Shown piece after piece: positions 61,056 to 64,000 of a DNA stretch of 64,000 nt (positions are counted from its first letter, which is position 1; each line of letters starts with the position of its first letter). A program made the position numbers and the translations under genes. This stretch comes from Salinimicrobium marinum. Lineage in GTDB: Bacteria; Bacteroidota; Bacteroidia; Flavobacteriales; Flavobacteriaceae. The notes beneath the pieces are model-generated. The model did not search any database. It saw nothing but the letters and a program-made list of their open reading frames with translations, and was not told the DNA's origin. Where the stretch lies: positions 62,001 through 126,000 of the forward strand of contig NZ_BMXB01000011.1 in the NCBI RefSeq assembly GCF_014651535.1, read 5' to 3'.

Positions 61056-61270
61056 AGGGAATTATTCTTCACTTAGTGGCTGTATATTTCAACCTTTATT
61101 ACTATAAAATGCCTATTTACTAGATCTCAGATAAAAATATTCGTGCATTCGTGACAATCTGCCTTTATATTCATGAAGGCTTCGCGATCTCAACCCGAAA
61201 GACTTCATTAAATTTAATAACTTCGTTCGTCGGATGCATTTTCGACTGAAGAACTTTCACAATACTAATT

Positions 61271-61852
61271 ATGATTAAGGAAATAGAAAAACAAACGGGT
61301 GCTGCGTTTAAGCTGAAAAAAGGTCAGAAACTGAAGGTGATAGATCCGAAAGGTGAGCAGGTAAGTGATATGGTGCTCTTTAACGCTGAAGATACCCGGG
61401 AAAAGATTTCTTCTGGAAAAACGCTCGATTTTGAAGAAAGCATCTTGATCACCAAAGGTAATTTTCTTTGGAGCAATCGAGGTCGGAAGATGATGCATAT
61501 TCTGGAGGACACCAACGGCCGGAATGATTTTTTACTCGCGCCCTGCAGTCCTGAGACTTTCCAGATCATGTACAACAACCCCGAGTATCACCCCAGTTGT
61601 TTTGAAAACCTGTACACCAATTTAAAGCCTTTCGGGATTGAACCCGATGATGTCCCTACTGCTTTCAATATTTTTATGAACGTACAGTTTCAGCCGGACG
61701 GGAAATTATCTGTTGATCCGCCGCTGAGCAAAGCCGGGGATTATGTACTTTTTGAAGCCCAAATGGACCTCCTCGTTGCCCTCACCGCCTGCTCTGCCGA
61801 AGACAGCAACGGCGGGAGTTTTAAACCGATACATTATGAGTTGGTTGAATAG
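61271..61852 (+). CDS. DUF1989 (urea-carboxylase-associated family) protein
   Basis: A 193-residue protein. The N-terminal DPKGEQVSDMVLFNAED and the strand TKGNFLWSNRGRKMMHI are typical, followed by the cysteine-containing LLAPCSPETF and HPSCFENL and by PTAFNIFMN. A CSAEDSNGG motif ends the domain. In other bacteria the family lies beside urea carboxylase and guanidine-degradation genes and is thought to act on small nitrogen compounds. Proximity to a YqcI/YcgG N-oxygenase candidate is notable. No urea carboxylase is in the window. Confidence 0.85.
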   Translation: MIKEIEKQTGAAFKLKKGQKLKVIDPKGEQVSDMVLFNAEDTREKISSGKTLDFEESILITKGNFLWSNRGRKMMHILEDTNGRNDFLLAPCSPETFQIMYNNPEYHPSCFENLYTNLKPFGIEPDDVPTAFNIFMNVQFQPDGKLSVDPPLSKAGDYVLFEAQMDLLVALTACSAEDSNGGSFKPIHYELVE

Positions 61853-61882
61853 ATTCAGATTTATCAATAGGGTTTTCTGAAT

Positions 61883-62021
61883 CGTCACTTCGAGTAGCCT
61901 TTATTTGAGCCAGAATTGAAAAGAAAGGCATATCGAGAAGCTTTAAGTGCGGAATTATCATTGGGTCTCGGTACATTTTTCGCCTTCGCTCCCCCTTAGT
62001 AGTAAAACACTCGACATGACG
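61883..62021. repeat. Imperfect inverted repeat with CGTCAnnTCGAG ends
   Basis: The left end CGTCACTTCGAG (61883-61894) and the right end, whose complement is CGTCATGTCGAG, enclose about 115 bases. Inside, ATCGAGAAGCTT and GGTCTCGGTACATTTT form a looser pair. The unit lies between two convergent genes. Similar CGTCA/TCGAG-ended palindromes are, from memory, common in Flavobacteriaceae. A related fragment, CAGGAGCGTAGTCGAAATGC, occurs at 15164-15183. Confidence 0.6.
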
Positions 62022-62182
62022 TGATGGTAACCTTCTTTGTTTCTCCAATATGTGGCGGTGGCACAGATTGCAAAACCACGAACACACAATCAATAATCTG
62101 TGCATGCGTGGCTAATTTATCGTGAGAAACCGAAAAAAATCTGAGATCTCATATCTAACAGCGTAGCGATCTCAAATCTTTC

Positions 62183-62917
62183 TTATGCTTTTCCCGTTGG
62201 TTTGATCAACAATTCGTTGACGTTTACGCTGTCAGGTTGTGAGACTGCGTAAAAAACAGCATCTGCTATGTTTTCCGGATCCAGGTGTGGCTCCTCATCA
62301 TAGCTGTAATCTTTTTCGTTAAGCAATTCGGAATCGGTGATATCGTCCCGCAGATTGGTGGCTACGGTTCCGGGTTCAATGGAAGTAACCCGAATGTTGA
62401 ATTCCGGAGAAAGTTCCATTCGCATAGCTCTGGAAAGTTCAATAATAGCTGCCTTGGAAGCACCATAAACGGCTCCGCCTTTAAAGATCTCTTTTCCGTC
62501 CACAGAAGCGATGTTTACAATATGACCGGTTTTCTTCACTTTCATGGGCGGCAGGGCTTCGTGAATACAACGCAATGTACCTTTTACGTTAACCTCAATG
62601 GTTTGCAGCCATTCTTCCAGGTGGCGGTTTTTAAGGTAGGTTAACGGCATTACTCCGGCACAATTAATCAGAATATCGATCTGTCCCAATTCCCTGTAGA
62701 TGTCCTCAAAAGCACCTTTTACGCTTTCGGTGTCGGTGACATCCATACGTACTGCCATCGATTCTGCTTTAAGTCCTTTTCCTATTTCCTGCAGTTTATC
62801 TACACTACGGCTGGCAAGCGCCACTTTACAACCTTCTGAGGAAAGTTTTTTGGCAATGGCTTTTCCAATTCCACTACTTGCACCCGTTACTACTGCTACT
62901 TTATCATTCAAAATCAT
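62183..62917 (-). CDS. SDR family NAD(P)-dependent oxidoreductase
   Basis: A 244-residue classical short-chain dehydrogenase. The NADP site is VAVVTGASSGIGKAIA, then NCAG and the catalytic YGASKAAI. The RMELSPEFNIRVTSIEPGTV stretch is typical of the serine/3-oxoacyl-ACP-like subgroup (YdfG-like). Substrate is unknown. It is monocistronic; the next gene on the right reads in the same direction after 343 bases. Confidence 0.9.
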   Translation of the reverse strand: MILNDKVAVVTGASSGIGKAIAKKLSSEGCKVALASRSVDKLQEIGKGLKAESMAVRMDVTDTESVKGAFEDIYRELGQIDILINCAGVMPLTYLKNRHLEEWLQTIEVNVKGTLRCIHEALPPMKVKKTGHIVNIASVDGKEIFKGGAVYGASKAAIIELSRAMRMELSPEFNIRVTSIEPGTVATNLRDDITDSELLNEKDYSYDEEPHLDPENIADAVFYAVSQPDSVNVNELLIKPTGKA

Positions 62918-63260
62918 ATTAATTCTTTCTTTTACCTCAATATGAAGCTTTTAAAGCAGGACAGCAGTTAAAAGGTTTTTAAATAACAGGAATTTAACGT
63001 AGGATAAGTTGTAGATAATCTTTTGAACACTCAGAAATACCAAATAAGGAGTTTCCTGAAACATAATAGGTTCTAAATTAAACTCCTTTCAACTTTTTCC
63101 AGTATAAACCGAAAGTGATATCCTTCGTAATTATAAATATAACATTCGTGTAATTTTTTATCTGATTCTATGATTAGCCTCTAGATTGTGCTGGGAAGCC
63201 GGAAATAATGAGTAGTTGTTTCTAGTATATTGTTCATAATTTTTGCACTTAAAAAATACA
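62918..63260. other. AT-rich intergenic stretch
   Basis: No gene, RNA or repeat could be supported. It lies between the HNH endonuclease gene and the SDR gene, both minus strand. Confidence 0.5.
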
Positions 63261-64000
63261 TTAAAGTAAAAAAACCTGCTTATTGTGCCAACTGAGTGAT
63301 TCTTGTGAAGGATAATACTTTTCCTTTCCAGGCAAGGTTATTTGTCGGCCGGAAAACTGAGACAATTTAAAATGTGATTCCTCTTCCTTAATAGTGGGAG
63401 AAATTCTAACAACAAACCCTGAATTAATCGTAACTAATCCTCTGTCGAAAGCGCGATGTAGGGTCGGAGAAAGAGCTATTCCATTAGTTACAGTGTCATC
63501 TCCTGAAAGACTAAAAGGAAAAATATGGCAGGCATCAATCATTTGAATATTATGGGAAGATTCAATTTTCATTCCAGTTATACAGCAGGTGTAATTGTAG
63601 ATTTTAGGAATTGTCTTTTTAAATAATCCACCGCGAACAAATAATTCTTCTGCATAATCATCTTCCTCCAAGGTTTCCCTTAATCTTTGTATATGACTTT
63701 GATAAGCTTCTTTAGGCTCGTTTAGAATCTCATTTTCTATTCTTTCTTCTTCGTAATTTCTTTCTGTTCTTAAATATTCAAATCTTGAATTAGGGAAATA
63801 ATTCTCCAAGAGTAGTTGTTCAAACCACAACTGATTTGGAGTTTCCTGGAGAAGGAAAAAGAGATCACGATCGATTTCTGCGAAAGCAATAGTTTCTTTT
63901 AAATTCTTAAAGCTTTTGATGCTTTTTGAACTGGTAGTAACCATTTCTTTTCCAGGTTTTGCTGCTAAATACCAAAAAGGTTCAGATCTTAGGTGGAAGA
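63261..64000 (-). CDS. HNH endonuclease, 5' truncated by the window edge
   Basis: The frame stays open through the ATG at 63944 to the right edge, giving LRSEPFWYLAAKPGKEMV before it, so the gene begins outside the window. The C-terminal HNH_2-type nuclease is clear: CCITGMKIE, MIDACHIFPFSLSGDD, NGIALSPTLHRAFDRGLVTI. The charged middle region is helical. Family members are restriction-type endonucleases, often from restriction-modification or other defence loci. Its partner genes, if any, lie to the right of the window. Confidence 0.87.
   Translation of the reverse strand, partial: FHLRSEPFWYLAAKPGKEMVTTSSKSIKSFKNLKETIAFAEIDRDLFFLLQETPNQLWFEQLLLENYFPNSRFEYLRTERNYEEERIENEILNEPKEAYQSHIQRLRETLEEDDYAEELFVRGGLFKKTIPKIYNYTCCITGMKIESSHNIQMIDACHIFPFSLSGDDTVTNGIALSPTLHRAFDRGLVTINSGFVVRISPTIKEEESHFKLSQFSGRQITLPGKEKYYPSQESLSWHNKQVFLL

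Noticed and set aside
1..64000. CRISPR arrays, rRNA operons, complete IS elements
   Set aside because: No evenly spaced direct repeats with unique spacers, no rRNA-like sequence and no transposase frame were found on either strand.

Overview
The window looks like a chromosomal segment of a marine-type flavobacterium (Bacteroidota, Flavobacteriaceae). The evidence is AT-rich intergenic DNA with Bacteroidota -7 boxes (TAnnTTTG) before several genes and a tRNA, weak Shine-Dalgarno sequences, many SPII lipoproteins and TonB-like domains, a mevalonate pathway (mvaD plus a mevalonate kinase-type GHMP kinase), a BlaI/M56 pair and many family-typical genes (DUF4260, DUF456, LVIVD proteins, membrane-anchored MutS-like ATPase). 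No database search was run, so genus is not assigned.

Layout. 1-5.1 kb: a membrane Fe-S protein cut by the window edge, followed by three glycosyltransferases in one run. 5.5-8.8 kb: a minus-strand polyamine operon (arginine decarboxylase, agmatinase, deoxyhypusine-synthase-like enzyme). 9.2-13.3 kb: an rRNA pseudouridine synthase and an isoprenoid block (UbiA prenyltransferase, GHMP kinase, diphosphomevalonate decarboxylase). 13.4-20.3 kb: TspO, flavoprotein, SDR, SemiSWEET, Zn-alcohol dehydrogenase, YihY protein, proton antiporter. 20.5-24.9 kb: a LexA-like XRE repressor with two candidate operators, two tiny acidic lipoproteins, a large coiled-coil membrane protein, a response regulator and a DUF456 protein. 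25.0-28.9 kb: a BlaI/M56/TPR sensor operon and a satellite lipoprotein sharing the same TonB-like domain. 28.9-43.8 kb: mostly housekeeping genes (ruvC, hemW, glycosyltransferase/flippase pair, a tightly overlapping cyclase-DUF4260-YjbR-MutS-like operon, peptidases, PhnA).

44.2-50.5 kb is the main accessory region: an approximately 6.2-kb integrated element at a tRNA-Leu(UAG) gene. It has a partial tRNA duplication at the far end, matching subterminal direct repeats, a Toprim primase, broken mobC, relaxase and integrase genes, and an apparently intact type IV toxin-antitoxin/abortive-infection pair (AbiEi/AbiEii) under a strikingly symmetric operator. The mobility genes have decayed while the defence/addiction pair is preserved.

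50.9-64 kb: small secreted and membrane proteins, a third acidic lipoprotein, an LVIVD pair, aldo/keto reductase, NIPSNAP and DUF1028 proteins, a carboxylesterase, a YqcI/YcgG-family heme N-oxygenase candidate close to a DUF1989 protein, an SDR, and an HNH endonuclease truncated by the window end. Several families of interspersed palindromic repeats sit between genes, most often between convergent pairs. In one family a compensatory base change supports folding as RNA hairpins, probably bidirectional terminators. No CRISPR array, rRNA gene or complete insertion sequence was seen.
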